The notes under the pieces are model-generated. The model searched no databases and was not told where the DNA came from. It saw only the letters and a program-made list of their open reading frames with translations. A stretch of 64,000 nucleotides of DNA, taken from positions 1 through 64,000 of the forward strand of contig VEPM01000020.1 of assembly GCA_012026795.1 (NCBI GenBank). Direction: 5' to 3'. Position 1 is the stretch's first letter; each line of letters starts with the position of its first letter. The DNA comes from Candidatus Methanoperedens sp. Its GTDB lineage: Archaea; Halobacteriota; Methanosarcinia; Methanosarcinales; Methanoperedenaceae. The position numbers and the translations under genes are program-made. Shown here in pieces: positions 42,718 to 51,598 of the stretch.

Positions 42718-43887
42718 TTATTTCTTCTTAAGCGTTCTTATTTTATTAATCAGGATTGAACCTGTTACAATGCCCGCGAAGATAACAACCAATAGATAAT
42801 TGTTTAAATTGGCCTGATCTTCCGGTTGAGTAATTGTGGTTTCAGGACGATTATTCATTTCCCCGGTTGATTTATTTCCTTTTATTGCAAAAAATGAAAA
42901 ACCAATAGTACTGGATTCATACAGGATATTAATATTACTATTACTATACGTTCCGATCTTTCTTGTAGGTAAAGATTGCCATCCATCATCATATCGCATC
43001 ATTTCAATAGAGTCGGGATTGATATTATTGGCTTCCATCCATTCAACAGGCACCCTGAATACTACTTCGGCATGTTTTATGTTATCTGGTGTAGCATATC
43101 CAAAATACCCTGCCCAGATATTGACATTCTTATAGACCAATCCGGAAGCGCTGGATTTTACAAGGGTAGAAGTGTTTTTTAATACTTCTACGGAAGTAGT
43201 TATTTCAGCTGGATTTGAATTACCTGTAATATTTATGAAAACTATTGGATTTGTTTGTTCCTTAAACCTGTAAGAAGTTGTGACATTCTTGTAAATATAA
43301 AGATCATATTTTTCTATGAGCTCAATGTTTGTATAGTTTTCACCCGAATTACCTCCTGCTCCGGAGACAGAACCGCCTGTTTCTTTTTCCTGCTTGACAG
43401 GTGTCGAAACAGGAGCCGGATAAACTTGATTTCCATCCGGGTCAACGACCCGGACATTTTCAAGATTGATCTGTGGACCATTTGTAGAATTAAGGGCAGT
43501 AAAATTGATAATAACAAAGGTCCCGGGAATTTGAACGTTTTTTTGTCCTATAATAGATACATAGATATTTACTGCCCTGCCAAGCGAATTATCTATTACA
43601 CCGCCATTAAAAATTGTAGTCGCCCCATACTGTTTGAAGAGACTTCCTTCCGTGATGCTGTTTATCTTAAGTACGGATTTATCATACGATATATCAATCT
43701 GGGCACCTGCAATCGCTACACCCTGAGGATCAACTTTTACTCCAATATCAAAGGTCTGGCCAGCAGAAATATTGGACGGAAGCCTGTCAGGGTAAACAGC
43801 CGCAGCAATAGCAGTTGGAATAGCAGTTGATCCTGCAATAATGGCCATTAAGAAAAATAAAAAAATTTCATGGAAAACCAGTCTCAT
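42718..43887 (-). CDS. Surface protein with cohesin and PGF-pre-PGF domains
   Basis: 389 residues. There is a signal peptide (about 1-29), then a cohesin domain (about 33-160, GQTFDIGVKVDPQGVAIAGAQIDISYD...INSITEGSLFKQ), a Gly/Ser linker (about 170-185), and a PGF-pre-PGF domain (about 186-340, YDLYIYKNVTTSYRFKEQ, FINITGNSNPAEITTSVEVLKNTS, GLVYKNVNIWAGYFGYATP). A single C-terminal helix ends in KKK. The true PGF tail is missing; the helix KIRTLKKK may be a simple membrane anchor. Its ATG overlaps the preceding gene's stop (ATGA), so both are co-translated. Confidence 0.88.
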   Translation of the reverse strand: MRLVFHEIFLFFLMAIIAGSTAIPTAIAAAVYPDRLPSNISAGQTFDIGVKVDPQGVAIAGAQIDISYDKSVLKINSITEGSLFKQYGATTIFNGGVIDNSLGRAVNIYVSIIGQKNVQIPGTFVIINFTALNSTNGPQINLENVRVVDPDGNQVYPAPVSTPVKQEKETGGSVSGAGGNSGENYTNIELIEKYDLYIYKNVTTSYRFKEQTNPIVFINITGNSNPAEITTSVEVLKNTSTLVKSSASGLVYKNVNIWAGYFGYATPDNIKHAEVVFRVPVEWMEANNINPDSIEMMRYDDGWQSLPTRKIGTYSNSNINILYESSTIGFSFFAIKGNKSTGEMNNRPETTITQPEDQANLNNYLLVVIFAGIVTGSILINKIRTLKKK

Positions 43888-45770
43888 GTATTTTCTCCAA
43901 AGTGCTGGGCAGTAATTGTAATATCTGAAATATCAACAATCCCATCCATGTTAACATCATAATCCGGATATGGTGGATTGACCTTTTCAGTGAAATGCTG
44001 TCCGATTATTGTCAGGTCCCCAATATCAACTACTCCATTTTTATTAACATCATATCTTGGATATACATTATTTATGTAAACGGTTGTTATCCCCGTAACA
44101 GATACTGTCCCATCGCTCACTGATATTTCAATAGTATGGTTGCCTGAACTGGCATAGTTAGTTCTCCAGGAATAACTTGCTGTTGTACTCACCAGTTTAT
44201 CATCCAGTTTAATTATGTAGCCAAGTGTGTCATTATCAGGATCGTTTGCTATAATGCTGATCGGAATAGTCTGTGTTTCGTTAAATGCTGAGCCATTGTA
44301 CGGGAAAGAAGTAAATGTAGGCGGCCTATTGGCGTTATTGACCGTTATCATTATATTTTCAAAATCCGTCACACCGCCATCAGATACTTCAAAATGAATA
44401 TCCGTATAATTACCCGATTGTGTGAAACCTGGTGTCCATAAAAAGGTCCTGTTTGCGGGGACAAACACAGCGCCAGATGGAAGATTTGTTGCGGAATATA
44501 TAAGCGAATCTCCATTAGCGTCAGTTGCTGATAAAGTGAAAATAAGAGCCTGGCCTTCATCGATGGTTCTATTTCCAATTGTATCGAGTACTGGCGGACT
44601 GTTTATTAATACGCTCCCATTGGTCAGATTGAAAGCCACCGGATATCCGGCCTGGTCACTTATTATTATGTCTGAAATATTAACAACTGATGTTCCTGAT
44701 GAACCAATTGCCATAAAGTCAATAGTAATGAACGTCCCTACAGTTGTAACATTATAAGGACCGAGGATGGACACATAAATATTGTTTACTCTTCCTGACG
44801 TATTATCTATTACACCGCCATTAAAGATCGTGTTTGCTCCGTTCTGTTTGAAGAGAGTTCCCTCCGTGACGCTATTCACCTTAAGGATCGATCCGTTATA
44901 TGTAAGAGAAAGCTGTGCGCCTGAGATCGGATTACCCATTGGATCAATTGATATGTTAAGGCGCAAAGTCTGCCCCGGATTTACGATCTTGCTTGAAGGC
45001 GTTACGATAATATTTGAACGCTTATTCACAGTTATTGTGATATTCTCAAAATCCCTCAATGTTCCATCTGAAACTTCAAAATGTACATTCTGATAAATGC
45101 CGGATTGTGTGAAATCAGGCATCCAGCTAAAAGTCTTTGTGGCCGGGTTAAAAGTCGCCCCGGCTGGCAGGTTTGAAGCTGAGTATGTAAGAATATCCGA
45201 CTCGTTATCAGTTGCAGATAAAGTGAAAGTAAGTGCCTGGCCTTCAACAATTTTCTTATCACCTATCCCCAGAAGTACTGGCGGGTTGTTAATGGTTATA
45301 CTTCCGTTATATATTACTTGGGGAACAGGCTGGGCATCAGAATTGCTGATCTTAACATTTGAAAGATTTATTCCGGATGCACCTGACGAACCGATGGCTG
45401 TAGCATTAACAATGATGAATGTGCCAGGATTTGATACATTTGTCCTGCCAATTACTACACCAAAGACATTTATCACAGTACCCGTTGAATTATTTATAAT
45501 GCCATTTGAAAAGAAAGTGTTTGCTCCATTCTGTTTGAATAAGTTCCCTTCAGTAATATTATTTATTCTGATCTTTGTCTGGTCAAACTCGATATTTAAC
45601 TGCGCACCTGCAATTGCTGCTCCCTGCGGATCTATTGTTATATTCAAATTAAAAGTTCCTCCCTGGTTCGCGAGGTAATTTGCAGGAAATACTTTTACAT
45701 CTGCAGCCATTGCCTGTCCATTTATTATTATCATTACGAATAATATCAGTCCGAATTTTATGTGTGTCAT
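43884..45770 (-). CDS. Secreted cohesin-dockerin protein
   Basis: 628 residues. There is a signal peptide (about 1-22), cohesin 1 (about 25-160), an Ig-like domain (about 165-250), cohesin 2 (about 255-385), a second Ig-like domain (about 390-475), a third beta domain (about 480-565), and a C-terminal dockerin (about 568-628). The dockerin has two calcium-binding segments, DVNKNGVVDIGDLTIIGQHF and DVNMDGIVDISDITITAQHF. The protein thus carries both halves of the cohesin-dockerin interaction and has no membrane anchor. It probably docks on the cohesin of the neighbouring protein at 42718. Confidence 0.88.
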   Translation of the reverse strand: MTHIKFGLILFVMIIINGQAMAADVKVFPANYLANQGGTFNLNITIDPQGAAIAGAQLNIEFDQTKIRINNITEGNLFKQNGANTFFSNGIINNSTGTVINVFGVVIGRTNVSNPGTFIIVNATAIGSSGASGINLSNVKISNSDAQPVPQVIYNGSITINNPPVLLGIGDKKIVEGQALTFTLSATDNESDILTYSASNLPAGATFNPATKTFSWMPDFTQSGIYQNVHFEVSDGTLRDFENITITVNKRSNIIVTPSSKIVNPGQTLRLNISIDPMGNPISGAQLSLTYNGSILKVNSVTEGTLFKQNGANTIFNGGVIDNTSGRVNNIYVSILGPYNVTTVGTFITIDFMAIGSSGTSVVNISDIIISDQAGYPVAFNLTNGSVLINSPPVLDTIGNRTIDEGQALIFTLSATDANGDSLIYSATNLPSGAVFVPANRTFLWTPGFTQSGNYTDIHFEVSDGGVTDFENIMITVNNANRPPTFTSFPYNGSAFNETQTIPISIIANDPDNDTLGYIIKLDDKLVSTTASYSWRTNYASSGNHTIEISVSDGTVSVTGITTVYINNVYPRYDVNKNGVVDIGDLTIIGQHFTEKVNPPYPDYDVNMDGIVDISDITITAQHFGENT

Positions 45771-46101
45771 AATGATCGTGAGTAATGAACATGGGTATGA
45801 AGAATATGGCCATTAAAATCTCATGAAAAAATCAACCACAATCCCTCACAATGGCTTCAATAAGACATATTTAAAGAATAATGGGTCTCTTAAGACCAAT
45901 ATATGGAATTCATGCTTTTTTAATTCCAATATTTCAGTAATACAGGCTTCTTTAAATTATATAATACATATTATTTATTTACTGGTGTAATTATTCCATG
46001 AAAAACCGAATATGGCGGCTTACAGTATTTTCCTAACATTTTATTATCAAGTGATTATTTAATAATGTCAATATATAGATCATATTGAGGTGTTATGAAA
46101 T
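45771..46101. other. 331-bp divergent gap
   Basis: No gene is visible. A GGTCT...AGACC hairpin lies near 45885-45900, and GGAATT...AATTCC near 45905-45930. A/T-rich TATA-like stretches at 45955-45985 may be promoters for the divergent surface and cytochrome-module operons. Confidence 0.45.
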
Positions 46102-46269
46102 ATGCGAAATAAAACCAAATATATGATAGCTGCAATAGCTGCGGCAGCTTTTATGACAGCAGCTTATTATCTCCCGGCAGAAACATTCCTTGCTGCCTTT
46201 GCAGGAGGATTGTTCCTTATACCGGCATCTATCTTTGTGTATATGATGCAATCAGTGGCAAGAGCCTGA
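46102..46269 (+). CDS. 55-residue two-helix membrane protein (paralogue of 51286)
   Basis: A small hydrophobic protein, MRNKTKYMIAAIAAAAFMTA with YYLPAETFLAAFAGGLFLIP. The YxLP(A/S)E(T/S)F.AF..G segment recurs in the gene at 51286, so the two are paralogues. GAGGTG lies about nine bases before ATG 46102. Both sit directly before a member of the RHH/V4R-like family, suggesting a functional pair. Confidence 0.65.
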   Translation: MRNKTKYMIAAIAAAAFMTAAYYLPAETFLAAFAGGLFLIPASIFVYMMQSVARA

Positions 46270-46369
46270 TTCCATTAAAGATCCAGGCATAATAATGAAG
46301 CGGGAGGAAGAGGCACAAGGTCCTGTGTGAAACTTCATGCGGGATCTATTTTACATTTTAAGAGGGACC

Positions 46370-47806
46370 ATGAACATTTCAAGACACATATCCATTGACG
46401 AGGAATATCTGAAAAAAATGGAAGCATATATAAAGAGACACAATGGGAACATGGGGGCTGCGTTAAGGGATATGATTTACCAGGCCGGAAAATACAATCA
46501 GGCTTTCAACTCATCGGCGGTAGATACTTCTTTGTTTAACTGGATGTTACAGGAGATAGATGACATATTGGTTCCCGGGGACGTTCTTGATAACCTGATC
46601 AACCCGATATTGATAAATTCGATGGAAAGACTTGAAGAAAACATAAACCGGAGGTTCACAGGACTTGAATGGGGAATAAACCTTCGTTTGAAATGCGATA
46701 ATGACAATTTTCCAACAAAGGTACTTTTGACAATAAGAGGCACACCCCGGAAAATAAAATTTATTGCCGGATTAATGTCACAGTTCCTCGTGAAAAATTC
46801 ACTCACCCGCTCACCGCTGGCAGTACAGTCAGTCGTTAATTTTAATGAGTGTATAAAAATTGAATTATCCCGGTCAGATAAAACAGAAGCAGAAGATAGT
46901 TTAATCACTTTTTTCGGAGGGTTAAACGGAATTTTGGGAACAGTAAAGGGCCATCCTGATTTCTGGAACCCGATTATCAAATGTCATAACCTCAGCAATT
47001 ACAATATGGTCACAATCCACAGGAATTCTTTTGAAGATATACTTGCTAATGATATACCGGCAGGGGAAGTGACGATAGAATTTCTTGCAAAAAGACCAAT
47101 TCGGGAAATACCTCTTAAAGATCTGCTCTGGCTCTTAAAGGAAGTTTATGAGAATTCAAGGATTGTTGACAGAGTGGAAATCGAAGATGATAAACTGGTC
47201 ATTTTCCATAATTACAGGGCAAAACAAGCAGTAGATAAATTAAAAAAGATCGTTTTAACACTGCTGGAATCAAACGGCCACATGTACGACGGAAAATCAA
47301 CAGAAAATATGATCGTATTGACACATAGGCCTGATGTCGGTTTAAAGATCAATGAATTAATTGATAATTTGAAAACAAGCAGCAATAGAGTTGACCGGGA
47401 ATTATTGATGTTCATTACTTTCTTAAACGGCCTTAAGGACATTCCCGATATTCCTTTATCTCTTTCTGTTCTGGGAAGAAGACTTGGTAAATCCATAATG
47501 CAACAATATGAATTGGAAAATAACATCAAGGAATGGAACCTGGAAAAATTCAAAAATGCTTTTGAAACTATTGACTCAAAGCTTCACAGGGAAAGCGAAT
47601 GGAAAACGGATGGGAAAAACCTGTATTATACTGTCAGGAAATGCAGCATTGCCCGGAATGATCCCGGTAAATGCATTTGCCACACTACAAGGGAGACATT
47701 TAAAGGCGCAATGGACTATGCCTTCAGTAATAAAGCAGAATTGGATGTTCAAAAATTATTATCTCATGGTGATAATTTTTGCGAGGTGGTATTACGAATT
47801 CAATAA
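46370..47806 (+). CDS. RHH/V4R-like family protein, paralogue 1
   Basis: 478 residues from ATG 46370 (MNISRHISIDEEYLKKM); an upstream in-frame ATG 46337 is not conserved in the paralogues. Residues 1-45 look like a ribbon-helix-helix (RHISIDEEYLKKMEAYIKRHNGNMGAALRDMIYQAG). The middle has two related alpha/beta segments (about 95-200 and 255-340, VEIEDDKLVIFHNYRAKQAVDKLKKIV). The end (about 420-478) has RKCSIA, CICHTTRETFKGAMDYAF and HGDNFCEVVLR, which resembles the V4R sensor domain. The family is unknown to me. A 7-heme cytochrome gene follows after 29 bases. Confidence 0.7.
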   Translation: MNISRHISIDEEYLKKMEAYIKRHNGNMGAALRDMIYQAGKYNQAFNSSAVDTSLFNWMLQEIDDILVPGDVLDNLINPILINSMERLEENINRRFTGLEWGINLRLKCDNDNFPTKVLLTIRGTPRKIKFIAGLMSQFLVKNSLTRSPLAVQSVVNFNECIKIELSRSDKTEAEDSLITFFGGLNGILGTVKGHPDFWNPIIKCHNLSNYNMVTIHRNSFEDILANDIPAGEVTIEFLAKRPIREIPLKDLLWLLKEVYENSRIVDRVEIEDDKLVIFHNYRAKQAVDKLKKIVLTLLESNGHMYDGKSTENMIVLTHRPDVGLKINELIDNLKTSSNRVDRELLMFITFLNGLKDIPDIPLSLSVLGRRLGKSIMQQYELENNIKEWNLEKFKNAFETIDSKLHRESEWKTDGKNLYYTVRKCSIARNDPGKCICHTTRETFKGAMDYAFSNKAELDVQKLLSHGDNFCEVVLRIQ

Positions 47807-47835
47807 AACCAGATTTCAACATAATAAAAAATCGG

Positions 47836-48696
47836 ATGAGCAGGATAATAGTCCTGGCATTGATCGGTATTTTCTTTTTGACCGGGGCATCTGCACAGGA
47901 TGAGAATACGGATATTTCCTGTTATCATTGCCATCCGGCACAGGTGAATGAATTCCGGGCAAGCATACATTTCAATAAAAATACTTGTGCGGACTGTCAT
48001 GGCGGAGACATAAATATCAGTGGAAGTGTTGTTTCCATTAATGTGATGCATACGAACTTTACTGGAACGCCTTCACCTGTAAATGTCACGAACTTCTGTT
48101 CAAAATGTCATGGGAATGAAACCAGGGTATATGAAGACAGCATTCACTGGAAAAGACTGAAGGAAGGAAGAACATCAGCGTCGTGTACCGATTGTCACGG
48201 CATCCATAATATCCTTTCATCGAAAAACCCCAATTCTTCGACATACTCGGCAAATGTACCGGAGACATGTGCAACATGCCATGAAAACCAGACCAGAATG
48301 CAAGCTTTATATTATGGTATCAGGACAGACAGGTTTGACACTTACAAAAAATCTTTCCATTATAAGTCTTATGCAGGCGGCGGGAGGTTACTTGCAAGCT
48401 GTTCGGATTGTCATGAAAACCACGATACAAGGCAGGCAAGTGATCCGGAATCAGCAATAAATCCCGCGAATTTGCCGTCTACCTGCGGAAAAAACGGGTG
48501 TCATCCGGGTGCAAATAATGTATTTATTTATGGGGGTAAAGTCCATGAAGAGCAGTCTGTTTACCTGCTTTCCCTTGATGCAAAAAGGCTTGTAACGTAT
48601 TTCTATATACTTATGATCCTTTTTGAACTTACCTTTACAATAGGGCTTATTTTCCTCGGGATTACATCAAATTTTGAAATAAGAAGGAGGCATTGA
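47836..48696 (+). CDS. Seven-heme membrane-anchored cytochrome c
   Basis: 286 residues from ATG 47836. A signal peptide (about 1-21) is followed by six CxxCH sites (CYHCH, CADCH, CSKCH, CTDCH, CATCH, CSDCH) and one CX4CH (CGKNGCH), then a C-terminal transmembrane helix (about 247-273) and a basic end (RRRH). The spacing resembles NapC/NrfH-like or c554-type multiheme proteins but with an anchor at the C-terminus. A cytochrome b gene follows at once, so it is likely a membrane quinol-linked electron-transfer pair. Confidence 0.88.
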   Translation: MSRIIVLALIGIFFLTGASAQDENTDISCYHCHPAQVNEFRASIHFNKNTCADCHGGDINISGSVVSINVMHTNFTGTPSPVNVTNFCSKCHGNETRVYEDSIHWKRLKEGRTSASCTDCHGIHNILSSKNPNSSTYSANVPETCATCHENQTRMQALYYGIRTDRFDTYKKSFHYKSYAGGGRLLASCSDCHENHDTRQASDPESAINPANLPSTCGKNGCHPGANNVFIYGGKVHEEQSVYLLSLDAKRLVTYFYILMILFELTFTIGLIFLGITSNFEIRRRH

Positions 48697-48698
48697 TC

Positions 48699-49523
48699 AT
48701 GGTAGAATTAAAATTCAAGAGGTTTACCCTGAACCAGCGCATACAGCATATAATATTTTTTACCTCATTTATCCTGCTTGCGTATACGGGTTTTCCTCTC
48801 AAGTTCCCCGAAGAATGGTGGTCAAGGTGGATGATAGAATCAGTAGGAGGATTCGATAACAGGACATTTATCCATCATTTTTCCGGCCTTGCAATGATAG
48901 GAGTGAGTATATATCATGTTGTTTACCATATACTTGAGAAACCCCGCTATGAAATACTGTTCAATCTTAAAGATCTCGAGGACTTCAAGCAGCAGGTACG
49001 GTATTTCCTGAGATATTCTGATGAGCATCCGAAATTCGGGAGATATACCTGGAAACAGAAATTCGAATATTTCGGGGCAGGATTCGGAGCAGTCATAATG
49101 GGTTTTACGGGATTATTGATGTGGCAGCCTTTTGAGGCCATGAAATATTTCCCGATAGGATTTGTGCAGATAGCGAACCTGTTTCATACATGGGAAGCTG
49201 TCCTTGCTTCCATTGCAATCTTTATAGGGCACTTCTATGATGAGCAGTTCGGGAAATTCCCAAATCTTGCATGGCTGACAGGGAATATTCCGGAAGAAGA
49301 AATGCGGCATGAGCATCCCCTGGAATATGAAGAAGCCATGAAAAGCCAGAAAATTGCAAATACGGAAAATAGGGAGCATAAGGAACACAAAAATATATTG
49401 ATCGTGGGATTTGCGAAACTTGTGTTCACGATAATCTTCCTTACAATTTGCATCTGGATGGTGTGGATATCGTATAACGTTCTTATGGAAGCTGTTAAGA
49501 CGTATGTCCTGAACGTGGTATAG
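48699..49523 (+). CDS. Cytochrome b subunit (FdhI/DUF4405-like)
   Basis: 274 residues from ATG 48699, eight bases after GGAGG; TTG 48693 is less likely. There are four or five helices. Histidines likely to ligate heme b are in LNQRIQHIIFF, TFIHHFSGLAM, SIYHVVYH and NLFHTWEAVLASIAIFIGHFYDEQF. It should carry electrons across the membrane between quinone and the multiheme cytochrome. C-terminal soluble segment (about 195-235) is charged. Confidence 0.87.
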   Translation: MVELKFKRFTLNQRIQHIIFFTSFILLAYTGFPLKFPEEWWSRWMIESVGGFDNRTFIHHFSGLAMIGVSIYHVVYHILEKPRYEILFNLKDLEDFKQQVRYFLRYSDEHPKFGRYTWKQKFEYFGAGFGAVIMGFTGLLMWQPFEAMKYFPIGFVQIANLFHTWEAVLASIAIFIGHFYDEQFGKFPNLAWLTGNIPEEEMRHEHPLEYEEAMKSQKIANTENREHKEHKNILIVGFAKLVFTIIFLTICIWMVWISYNVLMEAVKTYVLNVV

Positions 49524-49668
49524 CATGAAAGGTTTTCAAAAACGATTTTTTCTTTTTTATTGTCATTTTATGTCATAAAAAATCTTTAATGGACACAAAA
49601 CCCGGATATCTTCGCAAATACTTTTTTAGGATTGTCATTTTATATGTTTAATAAAGGAGTGAGGAAAA

Positions 49669-51111
49669 ATGAATATTACACGGCATATCTCACTTGAAGA
49701 TGAATATATTGAGAAATTAAAACCCTATGCTGATAAGCATAACGGGAATTTCGGCGCAGCATTAAGGGATATGATCTGCCAGGCCGGGAAGTATGATACC
49801 AGGATCAATTCATCGGCAATAGACCATTCCTTATTTAACTGGATACTCGGGGAAATAGATGAAAAACTCCTTCCTTCTGAGATACTCAATGAATTCATAA
49901 ATCCGGTAATGATGAATTCAATGGACAACCTGGAAAATTATCTTAACCGGAAATTCGGGGAACTTAAGTGGGGAATTTGCATCACATTAAGATCTGACAA
50001 TGATATTTTCCCGGGTGAAGTATTGATGGAGATAAAAGGCGATAATCAGAAGATAAAGTTCATTACCAGCTTAATTGCCCAGTATATTGTCAAAAACTCA
50101 CTTAAAATCATACCTCTTGAAGTCATGTCGGTCATTAATACTAATGAAGGTATAAAAGTAGAATTATCAGGTTCAAACTATAAAGATGCACTCCTTAGCC
50201 TTGAGACTTTTTTTGGAAAGACAGACGAGCTTATCAGGACTATAAAGACGCGCCCGGAATTCTGGAAATCCCTGTTCAACAGGCATCTTGTAAGTAATTA
50301 TAATATGGTCACTGTCCACAGGAATTATTTTGAGGATCTGCTTGAGGGTAAAATACCCGCATGGGAGATCACAATAGAAAATATAGCAAAAAAACCCATA
50401 CGGGAAATCCCTCTTACGGAAATGCTTCATTTAATAAAAGAGGTCTTTGAAACATCAAGGATAGTTAACAGGGTGGAAATCGATAAGGATACACTTGTTT
50501 TATTCCACAGCTACAGGGACAGGGCAGCTATTGAAAAACTAAGAAAAAGCGCTCATGCGCTCCTTGAGGCAAATGGCCATATGTACGATGCCAGGGCAAC
50601 AGCCAACATCATAATACTGACCCACAGGTCTGACGTCGGGATAAAAATAAATGAGATCGTTAAGACTTTGAAAAACAGCAATACCAGGCTTGACCAGGAG
50701 CTTCTGGTATTTCTTGGATTCTTAAAAGGATTAAAGGACATTCCTGATATTCCCATATCTCTGACATCCCTGGGTCGAAGGACAGGCAAATCCTTAATGC
50801 AGGGGTATGAACAGGAAAAACTTATCAAGACATGGACACTGGATAACTTCCAGAAGGCATTACAGAATATAGATGCAAGACTCCACAGGGAAAGCGAATG
50901 GAAACTAGAAGGAACGGACCTGCTCTATACAATCAGGAAATGTAATATTGCAGGAAATGGAAATGAATTTGATAATTACGTCTGTCATACTATGAGGGAG
51001 ACATTTAAGGGGGCTTTAAGTTACGCTTTTGGAAACAAAGCCCAGATGCATGCGAAACATTTACTGACACACGGAGATAATTACTGCGAGGTGATTATAA
51101 GGGTGCATTGA
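49669..51111 (+). CDS. RHH/V4R-like family protein, paralogue 2
   Basis: 480 residues. N-terminal RHISLEDEYIEKLKPYADKHNGNFGAALRDMICQAG, middle EIPLTEMLHLIKEVFETSRIVNRVEIDKDTLVLFHSYRD, and end RKCNIA, YVCHTMRETFKGALSYAFGNKA, HGDNYCEVIIRV. The GGAG before ATG 49669 is good. It follows the cytochrome b gene after 145 bases that hold two copies of TTGTCATTTTAT. It lacks an adjacent cytochrome gene of its own. Confidence 0.7.
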   Translation: MNITRHISLEDEYIEKLKPYADKHNGNFGAALRDMICQAGKYDTRINSSAIDHSLFNWILGEIDEKLLPSEILNEFINPVMMNSMDNLENYLNRKFGELKWGICITLRSDNDIFPGEVLMEIKGDNQKIKFITSLIAQYIVKNSLKIIPLEVMSVINTNEGIKVELSGSNYKDALLSLETFFGKTDELIRTIKTRPEFWKSLFNRHLVSNYNMVTVHRNYFEDLLEGKIPAWEITIENIAKKPIREIPLTEMLHLIKEVFETSRIVNRVEIDKDTLVLFHSYRDRAAIEKLRKSAHALLEANGHMYDARATANIIILTHRSDVGIKINEIVKTLKNSNTRLDQELLVFLGFLKGLKDIPDIPISLTSLGRRTGKSLMQGYEQEKLIKTWTLDNFQKALQNIDARLHRESEWKLEGTDLLYTIRKCNIAGNGNEFDNYVCHTMRETFKGALSYAFGNKAQMHAKHLLTHGDNYCEVIIRVH

Positions 51112-51129
51112 CCTTATTTTTAAAAATAA

Positions 51130-51240
51130 TCCTGTCATTTGCCATATCTTGTATTTATATGGCCATTCAATGCCATATCATGCCTCTTTTATGCCATATT
51201 ATGTCTATCCATGTCTTTCCATGCTATCTTCCTGTCAAAT
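51130..51240. repeat. Degenerate GCCAT-rich repeats
   Basis: Between paralogue 2 and the small membrane gene, short units such as GCCATAT, GGCCATTCA, ATGCCATAT, TCCATGTCT recur about seven times in 110 bp with variable spacing. The open frame across it (from 51139) is low-quality and I treat it as non-coding. It may be an array of regulator sites. Confidence 0.5.
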
Positions 51241-51285
51241 ATTCTTTTAACATTGGCATTAGATAATCATGATTGGGTGAAGCAT

Positions 51286-51567
51286 ATGTATAATTGGAAA
51301 AGGTATATTGCAGCCGGAATTGTCATAGGGACTGTCTATTTCCTGCCATCTGAAAGTTTTATAGCTTTCCTGACAGGATGGGTAATCCTCTTACCAATCG
51401 CAGCGGCTGTTTTCCTGGCAGTTGGACTGCGGGAATACATGAAAGACAGGAAGAACACGATCACGGTCTCAGTAAGAGCAAATGAGACCATGAACGCGCT
51501 TGCACGAAGAGAAGCAGAATTGAAACGGGAAAAAGAACTTCTCTATGAGCAATTTGGAAAAGTGTGA
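51286..51567 (+). CDS. Small membrane protein with C-terminal coiled coil (paralogue of 46102)
   Basis: 93 residues from ATG 51286. Two helices (about 5-22 and 25-50) with YFLPSESFIAFLTG match the gene at 46102. A cytoplasmic coiled coil follows (LARREAELKREKELLYEQ). It precedes paralogue 3 by 31 bases, repeating the small-membrane-protein/RHH-V4R pairing seen upstream. Confidence 0.65.
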   Translation: MYNWKRYIAAGIVIGTVYFLPSESFIAFLTGWVILLPIAAAVFLAVGLREYMKDRKNTITVSVRANETMNALARREAELKREKELLYEQFGKV

Positions 51568-51598
51568 ATGAAGCTCGGACCGGGAAAGCGGGGTAATT

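Noticed and set aside
42836-45678. Long plus-strand frames opposite the cohesin genes
   Set aside because: The minus-strand frames have signal peptides and clear cohesin, Ig and dockerin domains; the opposite frames are shadows.
51139-51285. N-terminal extension of the small membrane protein gene from ATG 51139
   Set aside because: It is encoded by the repetitive GCCAT-rich DNA, has no Shine-Dalgarno and is absent from the paralogue at 46102; ATG 51286 is the better start.
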